Assembly: GCF_001021065.1 (NCBI RefSeq)
Contig: NZ_CP011546.1
Location: 62,001-126,000 of the forward strand
Direction: 5' to 3'
Length of the DNA: 64,000 nt
Source of the DNA: Corynebacterium uterequi
GTDB lineage: Bacteria; Actinomycetota; Actinomycetes; Mycobacteriales; Mycobacteriaceae
Shown: positions 34,227-43,179 of the stretch, in pieces
Layout: every line of letters begins with the position of its first letter
How positions within the stretch are numbered: position 1 is the first letter of the stretch
Notes under the pieces: generated by a model
What the model saw: only the letters and a program-made list of their open reading frames with translations
What the model was told of the DNA's origin: nothing
Databases searched by the model: none
Program-made: the position numbers and the translations under genes

Positions 34227-35642
34227 TTAGCGCAGCTCGAGGCGGCGGGACATGTCGGAGGCGAAGACGCCGTTCGGGTCGATCTCGTTGCGGGTGGCCA
34301 GCCAGCCGGCCATCTCCGGGTACATGGCGTGGAACTTCTCCGCCGACGTACGAGACTCCTTCGCCAGGTACAGGCGGCCACCGAACTGCATGACCTGTTC
34401 GTCGAGCTTGTCGAGGAAGGCGTGCAGGCCCTTGCGGATGGGGAAGTCCACGCACACGTTCCAGCCCGGCATCGGGTAGGACAGCGGGGCGCGGTTACCC
34501 TCGCCGAAGAGCTTGAACACGTTAAGCGCGGAGTAGTGGCCGGAGGCCTGGATGTCCTTGATGATCTGCTTGAACGGCTCCACCGCGTCCATCGGCACCA
34601 CGAACTGGTACTGCAGGAAGCCGGCCGGGCCGTAGCCGCGGTTCCACTCGCCGATGAGGTCCAGCGGCTGGTAGAACTGCGTGAGGTTCTTCACCTTGTT
34701 CCGCGCCGGGGCGCCCATGAGGTAGTAGGCCTCGCCGATGGCCTGCAGCGTGAACTTGTTCATGGTGAAGGAGGGGAAGATGTCCGGCACCGTCATCAGC
34801 TGCGGGGCGTTGAACTTCAGCGGGTCCTTGGCCAGCTTCGGGGCCAGCTCCTCCAGCTGCGCCAGGGTGGCCAGCGAACCGCGGGAGATCGTGGCACGGC
34901 CCAGCTTCGGCTCCGGGGAGATTGCGTCGAACCACGCCGAAGAATAGGTGTAGTTCTTCTCGGAGCCGTCGGAGTGGAACTCGATGGTCTCATCGAGGGT
35001 GTCCGTGCGGTCCGTGTCCGCGATGAAGTAGGCCGTCTCCGTCTTCGTCATGCGGATCTTGGCCCGCAGGATAATGCCGGTCAGGCCCATGCCGCCGACG
35101 GTGGCCCAGAACAGCGTGCCCTCCGGGTCATCCGGGGAGCCCTCGGGGGTGAGGGTGAGCACGCGGCCGTCGGCCACGAGCAGCTGGATCTCGGTGACGT
35201 GGTCGCCGAAGGAGCCCGCCGAGTGGTGGTTCTTGCCGTGAATGTCGGGACCAATCGCACCACCGATGGTGACCTGGCGGGTGCCCGGCAGCACCGGAAC
35301 CCACAGGCCGAAGGGAAGAGCGGCCTTCATGAGCTGGTCGAGGGTCACGCCGCCGTCGACGTCGACGATGGCGGTATCCGGGTCGATCGAGTGGATCCGG
35401 TTAAGCGGCTGCATATCGACGACGAGGCCGCCGCCGTTCTGCGCGGGGTCGCCGTAGGAGCGTCCCATGCCGCGGGCGATGATGCCGCGGCGGGCATGCT
35501 CGGGAAGCTCGGAATTACGATCGGCGACGTGCTTAACGGCGGCGATAATGGTCTCCGGGTCGGCGGTCGAGAGCACGTGGGCCGTCGACGGCGCGGTGCG
35601 CCCCCAGCCGTACAGGGACTTTTCGGTGGTGTGCAGTTCCAT
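34227..35642 (-). CDS. dprE1: decaprenylphosphoryl-beta-D-ribose oxidase DprE1
   Basis: FAD enzyme that oxidises the C2 hydroxyl of decaprenyl-phospho-ribose, the first half of its epimerisation to arabinose. 471 residues with the FAD-binding part at ~30-200 ([30 protein letters not shown]) and a substrate domain. The cysteine attacked by benzothiazinones is conserved as Cys397 in [10 protein letters not shown], and the active-site Lys428 lies 31 residues on, the same spacing as Cys387/Lys418 in M. tuberculosis. Followed by dprE2 24 bp downstream. Confidence 0.95.
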   Translation of the reverse strand: MELHTTEKSLYGWGRTAPSTAHVLSTADPETIIAAVKHVADRNSELPEHARRGIIARGMGRSYGDPAQNGGGLVVDMQPLNRIHSIDPDTAIVDVDGGVTLDQLMKAALPFGLWVPVLPGTRQVTIGGAIGPDIHGKNHHSAGSFGDHVTEIQLLVADGRVLTLTPEGSPDDPEGTLFWATVGGMGLTGIILRAKIRMTKTETAYFIADTDRTDTLDETIEFHSDGSEKNYTYSSAWFDAISPEPKLGRATISRGSLATLAQLEELAPKLAKDPLKFNAPQLMTVPDIFPSFTMNKFTLQAIGEAYYLMGAPARNKVKNLTQFYQPLDLIGEWNRGYGPAGFLQYQFVVPMDAVEPFKQIIKDIQASGHYSALNVFKLFGEGNRAPLSYPMPGWNVCVDFPIRKGLHAFLDKLDEQVMQFGGRLYLAKESRTSAEKFHAMYPEMAGWLATRNEIDPNGVFASDMSRRLELR

Positions 35643-35662
35643 CCTTTCAGTCTACCGCGATG

Positions 35663-35911
35663 CTACAGATCCATGAGCTCCCGGATCTGCGCCGGCAGAT
35701 CCTCCTGCGACTCGATAACCGGCCGGCCGGCCTCCTTATGCTGGCGCAACAGCTCATAGACTTCGCCCCGGGTGGCGCTGTCGAGAAAGGGCAGCTCCTG
35801 GGCCAGCAGCCGAACCATGAAGTCGCTCAACGGGGCGTCGACGCGGCGGGCGGCTTCGAAAGATCCGTGGCGGAGCTCATCGGGGTCAGGGGTGGGGTTC
35901 TTCATCCTCAT
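35663..35911 (-). CDS. small uncharacterised protein upstream of dprE1
   Basis: An 82-residue, mostly helical, acidic protein with no membrane segment or recognised family. It sits on the same strand 20 bp before dprE1, so it may belong to that operon. ATG at 35911 is chosen over a TTG at 35918-35920 and an internal ATG at 35905; the ribosome site is unclear. C-terminal LPAQIRELMDL suggests an amphipathic helix. Confidence 0.6.
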   Translation of the reverse strand: MRMKNPTPDPDELRHGSFEAARRVDAPLSDFMVRLLAQELPFLDSATRGEVYELLRQHKEAGRPVIESQEDLPAQIRELMDL

Positions 35912-35973
35912 GGGCCCCAAGGCTAGTCCCGCCGTCGCACGCGTTTACGGCTCACCAGGTAGGGTATAGCCCC

Positions 35974-36396
35974 ATGGCAGGAAGCACCGCGGCACGCTCG
36001 TCGCTGAAATCCCAGCTCACCCGGTTTGTTGCCGTAGGTGTCCTCACCGCGGCGATTGATTATTCGCTGACGATGATCCTCATCGGCGTCGGCGCCAACC
36101 GGCAGCTGGCCAAGGCCTTCGGTTGGGTGTTCGGCACTATTGCCGCCTACCTGCTCAACTCCAAGTTCACCTTCGGCGCGGCGCTCTCCGGCAGCAAGGC
36201 CGCCGCGGTGCTCACCCTCTACGCTTCCACCTTCGCGGTGCAGAACTTCCTGTGGTGGGCCACCGACGTCCCCCTGCAGGCCCTCGGCTTCGACGGGGCC
36301 GTGAAGAACACCATCTCCTTCGTCATCGCGCAGGGCGTGGCGACGCTCACCAACTTCTTCATGCAACGCCTGCTCATCTTCCGGCCTAAGGGGTAG
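35974..36396 (+). CDS. gtrA: GtrA-family membrane protein (Rv3789-like)
   Basis: A 140-residue, four-helix protein of the GtrA/DPMS family with the hallmark segments RFVAVGVLTAAIDY, FGWVFGTIAAYLLNSKFTF and LTNFFMQRLLIF. Members help move polyprenyl-phosphate sugars across the membrane or recruit glycosyltransferases; in mycobacteria the neighbour of dprE1 (Rv3789) has been linked to arabinose-donor handling and AftA. It is divergent from dprE1 with the small hypothetical gene between, and followed by a second GtrA gene. Confidence 0.87.
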   Translation: MAGSTAARSSLKSQLTRFVAVGVLTAAIDYSLTMILIGVGANRQLAKAFGWVFGTIAAYLLNSKFTFGAALSGSKAAAVLTLYASTFAVQNFLWWATDVPLQALGFDGAVKNTISFVIAQGVATLTNFFMQRLLIFRPKG

Positions 36397-36431
36397 CCAT
36401 CTCTTATTCACTGTCCTCGGCCATCAACGCG

Positions 36432-36875
36432 TTGGTCGACTCGCGGCGCACCTCGTCGCTGCGGGTTCAGGCCGCGCGCTTTACTATCGCCGGGGTGGGC
36501 TCGGCCTTCGTCGACGGGCTCGTGACCTGGCTGCTCCAGGTCGGCTTCGCGGTCGTCGATGGGGTCGCCGCCCGCACCGTCGGCTGGCTGGCGGGCACCC
36601 TCATGGCCTACGTCATCAACCGGCGCTGGACCTTCGGGGCGGACAGCTCCAAGCGGCGCTTCTCCGCCACGATGGTGGTCTACGCGCTGACCTACGTGGT
36701 CAACATCTCGCTCTACCGGTGGCTGTTTCCCACCTTCAACCACGACCTCGAGTGGGCACAGACGCCGGCGCTGCTCGCCGCCTTCGCGATTTCCCAGGCC
36801 GTGGCCACCGTCATCAACTTCGTCGTCCAGCGCCGGGTCATCTTCCGGGCTACACGCCGCAGACGTCGGGGATGA
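36432..36875 (+). CDS. second GtrA-family membrane protein
   Basis: A 147-residue paralogue with four hydrophobic helices: ARFTIAGVGSAFVDGLVTWLLQ, VGWLAGTLMAYVINRRWTFG, a third around residue 80, and VATVINFVVQRRVIF. The reading frame between the previous stop and TTG 36432 contains no ATG or GTG, so TTG is the most likely start. The 3' end overlaps the convergent acyltransferase gene by 26 bp. Two adjacent GtrA proteins could act as a hetero-oligomer (inference). Confidence 0.8.
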   Translation: MVDSRRTSSLRVQAARFTIAGVGSAFVDGLVTWLLQVGFAVVDGVAARTVGWLAGTLMAYVINRRWTFGADSSKRRFSATMVVYALTYVVNISLYRWLFPTFNHDLEWAQTPALLAAFAISQAVATVINFVVQRRVIFRATRRRRRG

Positions 36876-38691
36876 CCTTGTCGTGGTTCGTCCACTGCTC
36901 GATGGCGTCGGCAATGGCTTCCGCGTAGGCCACCGCGCCGGGTGGAGTGGGGTGGATGTAATCGTCGCGAAGCAGGGAGTAGTCGTCCCGCGCCGCGTGG
37001 CACCAGTCGGCGATGTAGACGTTGTCGTGTTCCCGGGCCTCGGCGAGCAGTTCCGCTTCCGCCTCGGGCATGTACCAGCGGTCCCCGTAGGGCAGGACGT
37101 AGATGAGCAGCCGGTCGGGGCCGACGGTCTCGCGGATCCTGTCGAGCATGAGCTCGTCGCCCGCCCCGTAGGACGGCCCATTCGTGCCGAAGCCGAGGAC
37201 CACCACGTCGCCCAGCGTGCCCGCGTCCGCCATGGCTTGCAGGATCGCCAGGCCGTCCTGGTAGTGCCGGCTCACGCCGCCGTCGACGGTGCTGCCCGGG
37301 AAGCGTGTGGTCAGCGCGTCGCTGGCGGCGAGCATGACGGAATCGCCGACGGCGGTGATCCGCGCGCCCTCCGGCGTGGGTCGCGGCGGCGTCGTCGGCG
37401 CGGCGGCGGTGTGCTGACGCTCCAACTCGGCGAGGTCGCGCTCCAGGGTGCTCGTCGACGGGGCGGTGACCAGCGCAAATCCGACGCCGGCGGCGGTCAG
37501 GGCCGCGACGACGGCGGTGGCGACGGGGTGGTGGGCGCGCAGCCAGCGGTACGACGCCCGGTAACCGTGACGCCGCACCGGGTTCTCCACGAGGCGGTAC
37601 GACGCCTCGGAGAGCACTAGCGTGAGCGGCACCGCCAGCGCGCCGGGCAGCCACGACGGCTGCGGCGGCAGCAGGAAACCGGCTAGGACGACGATGGGCC
37701 AGTGCCACAGGTAGATAGAGAAGGAGCGCTGCCCCAGCCATCGCAGGGTGGACACCCGCAGCCACTCGTCGACGACGGTGTCCCCGCGCAGAACCCCCGC
37801 CATGGTGATGGCGGTGAGCACCACAGCGAGGAGGATACCGCCCTGGTAGGCGAAGGGGGACTGGTCCGACATCGTCGCCATGAGGACCACCACGCCGAGC
37901 AGCGCCAGCCCGGACACCCACTGCCCGGTCCGGCCGCCAGGCACGAAGGAGCGGTAGGTAGGGAAGCTGTCGGCGTCGTCCTCGCTGGCGGTACTTGTCA
38001 CCCACACGGCCACAAAAGCCCCGATGAGCAGGCCAAAGGCGTGCGTGTCCGTGCCGTAGTACACCCGTGAGGGGTCCGCGCCCGGGGTGGGATCGAACAG
38101 GGCGGACATCCACCACGCCGACGCCCCCGCGGCCACCAGCGCCACGAAGCCCAACGCTCCCGAGCGGACCCGAGAGCGCCCGCCCAGGGCGAGCAACCCG
38201 ATGACCAGCAGCGGCCACAGGACGTAGAACTGCTCCTCGATGGCCAGCGACCAGTAGTGGGCGGTGACCTGCACGCCCGAATCGGCGAAGTAGGACTGCC
38301 CCTGGGCGATCTGCACCCAGTTATTGACGAAGAGCGCGGTTCCGAGGAATTGGGTGCGCAGCTTCACCGCCGCGTCGCCGCCGATGAGCCCGGCCGCCAC
38401 CGTCGTGACGAGCAGCACCGTCACCGCAAGCGGCACAATACGGCGCAGGCGCCGCGTCCAGAACCCCGCCAGGCTGATGGTGCCCGTCACCGCGCGTTCG
38501 CGCAGCAGCAGGGCGGTGATGAGGAAGCCGGAGAGGACGAAGAAGACGTCGACGCCCAGGAAGCCGCCCGGCAGCCAGTCGCCGAAGAAGTGGTAGAGCA
38601 CTACCGCGGTGACGGCGACGCCGCGCAGCCCGTCGAGGCCCGGTACCTGGTTGATCCGGCCGCGGCGCCGGGCAGGGGAGGGGGTGGGCAT
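36850..38691 (-). CDS. OatA-like acyltransferase (AT3 membrane domain plus SGNH domain)
   Basis: A 613-residue membrane O-acyltransferase. Residues ~15-400 form the ten-helix acyltransferase-3 domain, with RGVAVTAVVLYHFF near the start, FFVLSGFLITALLLRE, and HYWSLAIEEQFYVLWP. After a Thr/Pro-rich linker, the external SGNH esterase-fold domain has GDSVMLAA (nucleophile Ser), GFGTNGP and the DDYIHP Asp-His pair. OatA acetylates peptidoglycan; other relatives modify glycans or lipids. Its place in the arabinogalactan cluster suggests a cell-envelope polymer as acceptor, possibly succinylation or acetylation of arabinan (inference). Confidence 0.88.
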   Translation of the reverse strand: MPTPSPARRRGRINQVPGLDGLRGVAVTAVVLYHFFGDWLPGGFLGVDVFFVLSGFLITALLLRERAVTGTISLAGFWTRRLRRIVPLAVTVLLVTTVAAGLIGGDAAVKLRTQFLGTALFVNNWVQIAQGQSYFADSGVQVTAHYWSLAIEEQFYVLWPLLVIGLLALGGRSRVRSGALGFVALVAAGASAWWMSALFDPTPGADPSRVYYGTDTHAFGLLIGAFVAVWVTSTASEDDADSFPTYRSFVPGGRTGQWVSGLALLGVVVLMATMSDQSPFAYQGGILLAVVLTAITMAGVLRGDTVVDEWLRVSTLRWLGQRSFSIYLWHWPIVVLAGFLLPPQPSWLPGALAVPLTLVLSEASYRLVENPVRRHGYRASYRWLRAHHPVATAVVAALTAAGVGFALVTAPSTSTLERDLAELERQHTAAAPTTPPRPTPEGARITAVGDSVMLAASDALTTRFPGSTVDGGVSRHYQDGLAILQAMADAGTLGDVVVLGFGTNGPSYGAGDELMLDRIRETVGPDRLLIYVLPYGDRWYMPEAEAELLAEAREHDNVYIADWCHAARDDYSLLRDDYIHPTPPGAVAYAEAIADAIEQWTNHDKVIPDVCGV

Positions 38692-38730
38692 GGGGCGTCA
38701 GTCCTTTACTAGTGGGTCGGTCCCCACGCG

Positions 38731-39630
38731 CTAGGGGCGACGGAAGTCCTGGTTCCGCCCGCGGCGCAGCAGCGACAACCAGCGGAAGAACTCCCGGGGG
38801 CTGCGCCGCTGCAGGAGGAAGAACCACCCGAAGCGCGCAATTTCTTGGAAGATCATAGTCCGATAGCCCGGTTGGCTGAGGACAAAACCACGGTTTCGGT
38901 AGGTGAAGAAACGTTTGAACTCGCCCTCGGGGTACTGGGCGTGGGCGCGCCCACCCATGATCGGGTGGAACTCCGAGACCCCCTCCGGGTGAAGGTAGCG
39001 GGCCTTGAGCGTGGTGCCGTAACGCAGCTTCGCCCGGGCCATGCGGTTGTGATAATCGACCTCGTCGCCGCGGATGAACAGGCGGTAGTCGGGCACGCCG
39101 ATGACCTCCATCGCCTTCGTCGAGATCAGCGCCCCGTTGAACAGGGAGGCGTAGGACTCCACGAAGTCCCCCTCGAACTCGTCGACGCTGCGCAGCCAGG
39201 ACACGCCCTGGCGCACGGGGAAGGCGGTGCGGGACGGGTCGTCGATGGAGCACACCAGCGGCGAAATCTCGTCGAGGCTGCGGGCGACCGCCTCGGCGAG
39301 CAGGACCTCCAGCGTGTCGAGGTCCCCGGGGCGGCCGTCGTCGTCGGCGCACCACACCGCGTCGGCCCCCAGCGCCAGCGCGTGCAGGAAACCGTAGGCG
39401 AAGCCGCCGGCCCCGCCCAGATTCGTGTGCGACGGCAGGTAGACCCCGCGGTCCCCGGCCAGCTCGTCAAGCAGCGCCGCCACGGCCGGGTCGGCGTCAT
39501 TGTCGACGACGATGACCCACTGCACCGGCCTGGTCTGTCCCACAACCTGCGTCAGCGAGGCGCGCAGCAGCTCAACGCGCTGGTGAGTGACGATGACGGC
39601 GGCGACGGACGCGGTGGACTCAAGCGGCAT
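38731..39630 (-). CDS. glfT1: galactofuranosyltransferase GlfT1
   Basis: GT2-family enzyme that adds the first galactofuranose residues to the decaprenyl-diphosphate-GlcNAc-rhamnose acceptor, starting galactan. 299 residues from ATG 39630 (a second ATG at 39639 is possible). Metal/UDP site DDDG in WCADDDGRPGD, LFIRGDEVDYHNR, and PIMGGRAHAQYP with FFTYRNRGFVLSQPG match Rv3782 closely. Upstream frame extensions have no similarity. Sits between the acyltransferase and the Wzt ATPase on the same strand. Confidence 0.94.
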   Translation of the reverse strand: MPLESTASVAAVIVTHQRVELLRASLTQVVGQTRPVQWVIVVDNDADPAVAALLDELAGDRGVYLPSHTNLGGAGGFAYGFLHALALGADAVWCADDDGRPGDLDTLEVLLAEAVARSLDEISPLVCSIDDPSRTAFPVRQGVSWLRSVDEFEGDFVESYASLFNGALISTKAMEVIGVPDYRLFIRGDEVDYHNRMARAKLRYGTTLKARYLHPEGVSEFHPIMGGRAHAQYPEGEFKRFFTYRNRGFVLSQPGYRTMIFQEIARFGWFFLLQRRSPREFFRWLSLLRRGRNQDFRRP

Positions 39631-39680
39631 GCGCCTCATTCTTGCACAGGCGCGCCGGCCGGAGAGCGACCAACGCCGCC

Positions 39681-40484
39681 CTACTCCTGGCGTGCGCGCT
39701 CTTCGGCGTAGCGGCGCACCAGCTCCCGGACGTGGTCGCCGGCCGGCTTGCCCTCGTAGGCCTCCACCACGTCGCCGACCTTCCCGGCGGCGGCGATCTC
39801 CCCGTGGTCGATCCACAGGCCCGTCGTGCACAGCTGGGCGAGGAACTCGTTGGAATGGGAGGCAAACACGAGGATGCCGGAGCGTTCCACCATGTCCTGC
39901 AGGCGTCGGCGTGCCTTGGCCATGAACGCCGCGTCGACGGCGCCGATACCCTCGTCGAGCAGCAGGATCTCCGGCTCGATAGAGGTCACCACCCCGAGGG
40001 CCAGGCGCACGCGCATACCGGTGGAGTACGTGCGCAGCGGCATCGCCAGGTAGTCGCCCAGCTCGGAGAACTCCGCGATGTCGTCGATCTTGCGCCGCAT
40101 CTGCTTGCGGGACTGGCCGAGGAACAGCCCGCGGATAATGATGTTCTCGTAGCCCGAAATCTCCGGGTCCATGCCCACCCCGAGGTCAAAGACCGGGGCG
40201 ACGCGGCCCCGCACGTCCGCCACCCCACGGGTGGGTTCGTAGATGCCCGACAGCAGGCGCAGCAGGGTGGACTTACCGGCGCCATTGTGCCCGACCAGAC
40301 CCACCCGGTCGCCTTCGCGCAGGTGCAGGTTGATGTTGCGCAGCGCCTCCACAACGACGGTGTTCGACGCGTTCTTGCCGATCGCCCCACCAGCGGTGGT
40401 GAGCACCGTGTTCTTCAGCGAGCGGGACTTGGCGTCGAAGACGGGGAAGTCCACGCAGGCGTTGTACGTGTCGATGGAGACCAT
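39681..40484 (-). CDS. wzt: galactan ABC exporter ATPase Wzt (Rv3781-like)
   Basis: A 268-residue ATP-binding subunit that with Wzm exports lipid-linked galactan across the plasma membrane. Walker A GHNGAGKST near residue 75, signature YSTGMRVRLALG, Walker B ILLLDEGIGAVD, and switch HSNEF. The N-terminal 50 residues (ACVDFPVFDAKSRSLKN) are the family extension. ATG 40484 is chosen because upstream sequence has no similarity and AGGAAGGG lies some 12 bases before it. The permease gene is directly upstream, glfT1 50 bp downstream. Confidence 0.93.
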   Translation of the reverse strand: MVSIDTYNACVDFPVFDAKSRSLKNTVLTTAGGAIGKNASNTVVVEALRNINLHLREGDRVGLVGHNGAGKSTLLRLLSGIYEPTRGVADVRGRVAPVFDLGVGMDPEISGYENIIIRGLFLGQSRKQMRRKIDDIAEFSELGDYLAMPLRTYSTGMRVRLALGVVTSIEPEILLLDEGIGAVDAAFMAKARRRLQDMVERSGILVFASHSNEFLAQLCTTGLWIDHGEIAAAGKVGDVVEAYEGKPAGDHVRELVRRYAEERARQE

Positions 40485-40528
40485 GCGGTGCGGGCCCTTC
40501 CTAGGTGCGGCGGACAGTGGTGAGAAGT

Positions 40529-41419
40529 CTATACCCAGTAACTGACGCGGTAGCGCCACTGGCGCATCACGAGCGCGGCGAGAAGCAGCCCCACCCCGCT
40601 GCAGCAGCCGACGACGATCCAGTGAATCGCCTCCGACTCGTGCCCAATCATCGGGGCGCGAACGATGTCGAGATAGTGGTACAGGGGATTGATCTGGGCC
40701 AGCTTCGCGCGCTCGGCGACCTGGCCGCCCTGCTCCTCCAGAGTGTAGGTGGTCCACACGATGGGCGTGATGTAGAACAGCAGCTGAATGAGGGATTCCA
40801 GCAGCGGGGCGACGTCGCGGAAACGGGTAGCGATGATGCCGAACAGCATCGCCACCCACACCCCGTTGACGATGAACAGAGCCAGCGCCGGGATGGCCAG
40901 AAGCAGGTCGACGCCCAGGTCCACCCGCAGCAGCAGCACCAGAAGCACCCAGATGACAAGGTTGTGGGCGAGGAACAGCGTGTGGCGCCACACCAGCCGA
41001 TAGACGTGGACGCTCAAAGCGCTGGGCAGCTGCTTGATGAGCCCCTCGTTCTCCACGAACACCTTCGCGCCGTCCTGGATACAGCCGGCGATAAAGCCCC
41101 ACAGGATCAGACCCACCGTGACGTGCGGGAGGAATTCGCGCAGGGAGAGCTGGAAGAGCATGGAGTAGAGCAGCCCCAGCGCCAGCGCCATGACACCGGT
41201 GGCGACGGTGATCCACAACGGCCCCAGCGTCGACCGCCGGTAGCGCTGCTTGATGTCCTGCCAGCCGAGCTGCAACCACAACTCGTGGGAGCGCGCGCCC
41301 CGGCCCAGATCCGCGAAGGCGGCGCGAAACGTCTGCGAGTTCGACGACGGCACCTCCGAGGCCACTGCGGTCAGGCGCGCCAGGGTGTCATCGAGGGAAG
41401 GGTTCTGGTCTTGGTGCAC
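40529..41419 (-). CDS. wzm: galactan ABC exporter permease Wzm (Rv3783-like)
   Basis: A 296-residue ABC-2 permease with a ~65-residue cytoplasmic N-terminus and six membrane segments. The segments LGWQDIKQRYRRSTLGPLWITV and YITPIVWTTYTLEE are family markers of the O-antigen/galactan exporter class. Works with the ATPase encoded 44 bp downstream to move polyprenyl-linked galactan out for arabinosylation by AftA and Emb. A lipoprotein gene ends 11 bp upstream. Confidence 0.93.
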   Translation of the reverse strand: MHQDQNPSLDDTLARLTAVASEVPSSNSQTFRAAFADLGRGARSHELWLQLGWQDIKQRYRRSTLGPLWITVATGVMALALGLLYSMLFQLSLREFLPHVTVGLILWGFIAGCIQDGAKVFVENEGLIKQLPSALSVHVYRLVWRHTLFLAHNLVIWVLLVLLLRVDLGVDLLLAIPALALFIVNGVWVAMLFGIIATRFRDVAPLLESLIQLLFYITPIVWTTYTLEEQGGQVAERAKLAQINPLYHYLDIVRAPMIGHESEAIHWIVVGCCSGVGLLLAALVMRQWRYRVSYWV

Positions 41420-41430
41420 GCTACATCACC

Positions 41431-41853
41431 CTATCGGGTCGCGGTGGTCGTCGACGATACTCGGGGCGTCGGGCTCGGCTCCGGGCGGGTCGGGTGGAGA
41501 GTGAAGAACCAGGCCTGCTCTGAGCCTTCGCAGTCCCCGACGCGCCAGGGCGACTCCGTGCGGAGACGCTGCGACGCCAGCGTGGCGGCCGCCTCGCAGC
41601 CGTCGCGGGTCGTGTACGTGCCGATGCGCAGGTCTCCGCCGTCCCCCGGGTGCGCTTGGACAGTGGCCGGCTGCGCCCAGCTGGTGATCGTCGCGGTTTC
41701 GGTAGCCGTGACGCTGACCGTGGTCGTGACCTGCTGCGTGACGGTGGCCGTCGCGGGCGCCGACGGCGCCGATGGGATGGTGCAGCCGGTGAGGAGAACC
41801 GCGGGGACGACGATCATGGCGGCCAGGGCATGAGGCCGAAGGCGTCGAGGCAC
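41431..41853 (-). CDS. putative lipoprotein of unknown function
   Basis: A 140-residue protein from GTG 41853, with AGGAGA about ten bases upstream. The N-terminus is a lipoprotein signal with lipobox LLTGC (Cys ~24), followed by a Ser/Thr/Ala-rich linker (~25-62) and a small domain with two cysteines (DGCEAAAT and VGDCEG) that could pair. No family recognised. First gene of the minus-strand wzm-wzt-glfT1 unit, so an envelope role is plausible. Confidence 0.75.
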   Translation of the reverse strand: MPRRLRPHALAAMIVVPAVLLTGCTIPSAPSAPATATVTQQVTTTVSVTATETATITSWAQPATVQAHPGDGGDLRIGTYTTRDGCEAAATLASQRLRTESPWRVGDCEGSEQAWFFTLHPTRPEPSPTPRVSSTTTATR

Positions 41854-41954
41854 GATATGCTCTCCTAACTTGGGGCTCGAACTGAAGAGAACCTACTGGG
41901 GTATCCTAAAGAGCAACGTGACCCAGGGCTAGCATTATAGGAGGATGTGCACCG

Positions 41955-43172
41955 GTGAGCAGGTATGACGTTTTCAGCGTCCGCGGTCTTTACCCGTCAT
42001 TGAGCGATGGGTGGACGTACCTGAACGCGCACTCCGTTCCACAGATCCCGGAGCGGGTCGCCTCAGGTGTCGCGTTGGCGTTCCGCCGCTCGACGACGAT
42101 CGTGGAACCCATCGGGCAACGGCCGACGACGAAGGGCGACGGCGTCATCCGGGACGCCAAGGCCGCCGTCGCGGACCTCGTCGGGGTGGACCCCGACTGC
42201 GTCGTCCTCGGTCCCTCCCTGCCCGTGCTGCACCTCTACCTGGCGCAGTCCATGCGGCGGATGTGGCGGCATAATTCTTCGGTGGTTCTCAGCCGCATCG
42301 ACGCGCCGGAGCTGGTCACCCCCTTCGCCTCAGCCACGTCCGACGTGCGCTGGGCCCGCCCCGACCTCGGCACCGGTGAGCTGCCCGAATGGCAGTTCAG
42401 CGACCTGGTCGACGGCTCCACCCGCCTCGTGTCCGCCGGCGTGGCTCACCCGGAGCTCGGCACGGTGGTCGACGTCGCCAACGTCGTCGAACGCGTGCGG
42501 GAGCGCTCCCGGGCGTGGGTGCTCGTCGACGCCTCCCACCTCGCCCCCTACTACTTCATCGACATCGAAAAGTGGGGCGCGGACATCGTGGGGCTGGACC
42601 TTGCGGCCATGGGCGGCCCGCAGATCGCGGCCTTGGCGTTCCGGGACTCCATGATGTTCCGCCGCCTGGAATCCGTCACCCCGCTCGATACGGTCACCGC
42701 CGGCACGGCCGACGTTCTCCATTCGACCGTGTCGGCCGGGCTGGCCGGTGGCGTGGTCCCGCTCGTGGACCACTACGCGTCCTTCGTTGACACCCCCGGC
42801 ACCCGCCGTGAGCGGCTCGAAGTGTCCATGGGGGAGATGTCCGCCTACCTGCGCTCCCTGGGCCAATACCTGTACACGCTGCTGGAGACGCTGCCCACCG
42901 TGCACGTCCTCGGCATGACCGGCGAAGCCGCCGCCGGCGCGAACCGGCACCGGCTGCCGCGGCTGTCCTTCGCCATGCCGCGCGTGCCCGCCGAGACTAT
43001 TCAGCGCCGGCTCGTCGATAACCAGATCATCACCACGCTGACCACCCGCTCCGAGCTGCTCATCGACATGGGCATCGACGAGGTCGACGGCGCGGTCACC
43101 GTCGGCCTCGGGCCCTTCAACCGGGCCACCGACCTGGAACACCTCGTGCGGGTGGTGGCCTCCCTGGCCTAG
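41955..43172 (+). CDS. class-V aminotransferase / cysteine-desulfurase-like protein without PLP lysine
   Basis: A 405-residue fold-type-I protein of the cysteine-desulfurase-like subfamily, equivalent by place and sequence to Rv3778c. The start GTG 41955 follows AGGAGG by about ten bases. The Asp/His region VLVDASHLAPYYFID is present, but where SufS/IscS have the PLP-binding HK motif this protein reads LDLAAMGGPQIAALAF, with no lysine. Cysteine desulfurase activity is therefore unlikely; it may bind a cofactor or ligand non-covalently or be a structural relative. No SUF/ISC genes are nearby. Confidence 0.82.
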   Translation: MSRYDVFSVRGLYPSLSDGWTYLNAHSVPQIPERVASGVALAFRRSTTIVEPIGQRPTTKGDGVIRDAKAAVADLVGVDPDCVVLGPSLPVLHLYLAQSMRRMWRHNSSVVLSRIDAPELVTPFASATSDVRWARPDLGTGELPEWQFSDLVDGSTRLVSAGVAHPELGTVVDVANVVERVRERSRAWVLVDASHLAPYYFIDIEKWGADIVGLDLAAMGGPQIAALAFRDSMMFRRLESVTPLDTVTAGTADVLHSTVSAGLAGGVVPLVDHYASFVDTPGTRRERLEVSMGEMSAYLRSLGQYLYTLLETLPTVHVLGMTGEAAAGANRHRLPRLSFAMPRVPAETIQRRLVDNQIITTLTTRSELLIDMGIDEVDGAVTVGLGPFNRATDLEHLVRVVASLA

Positions 43173-43179
43173 CGCCGGG

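Noticed and set aside
38321-39355. Long frame crossing the glfT1 and acyltransferase genes on the minus strand
   Set aside because: Out-of-frame shadow of two well-supported genes; low-complexity Arg/Pro/Ala composition.
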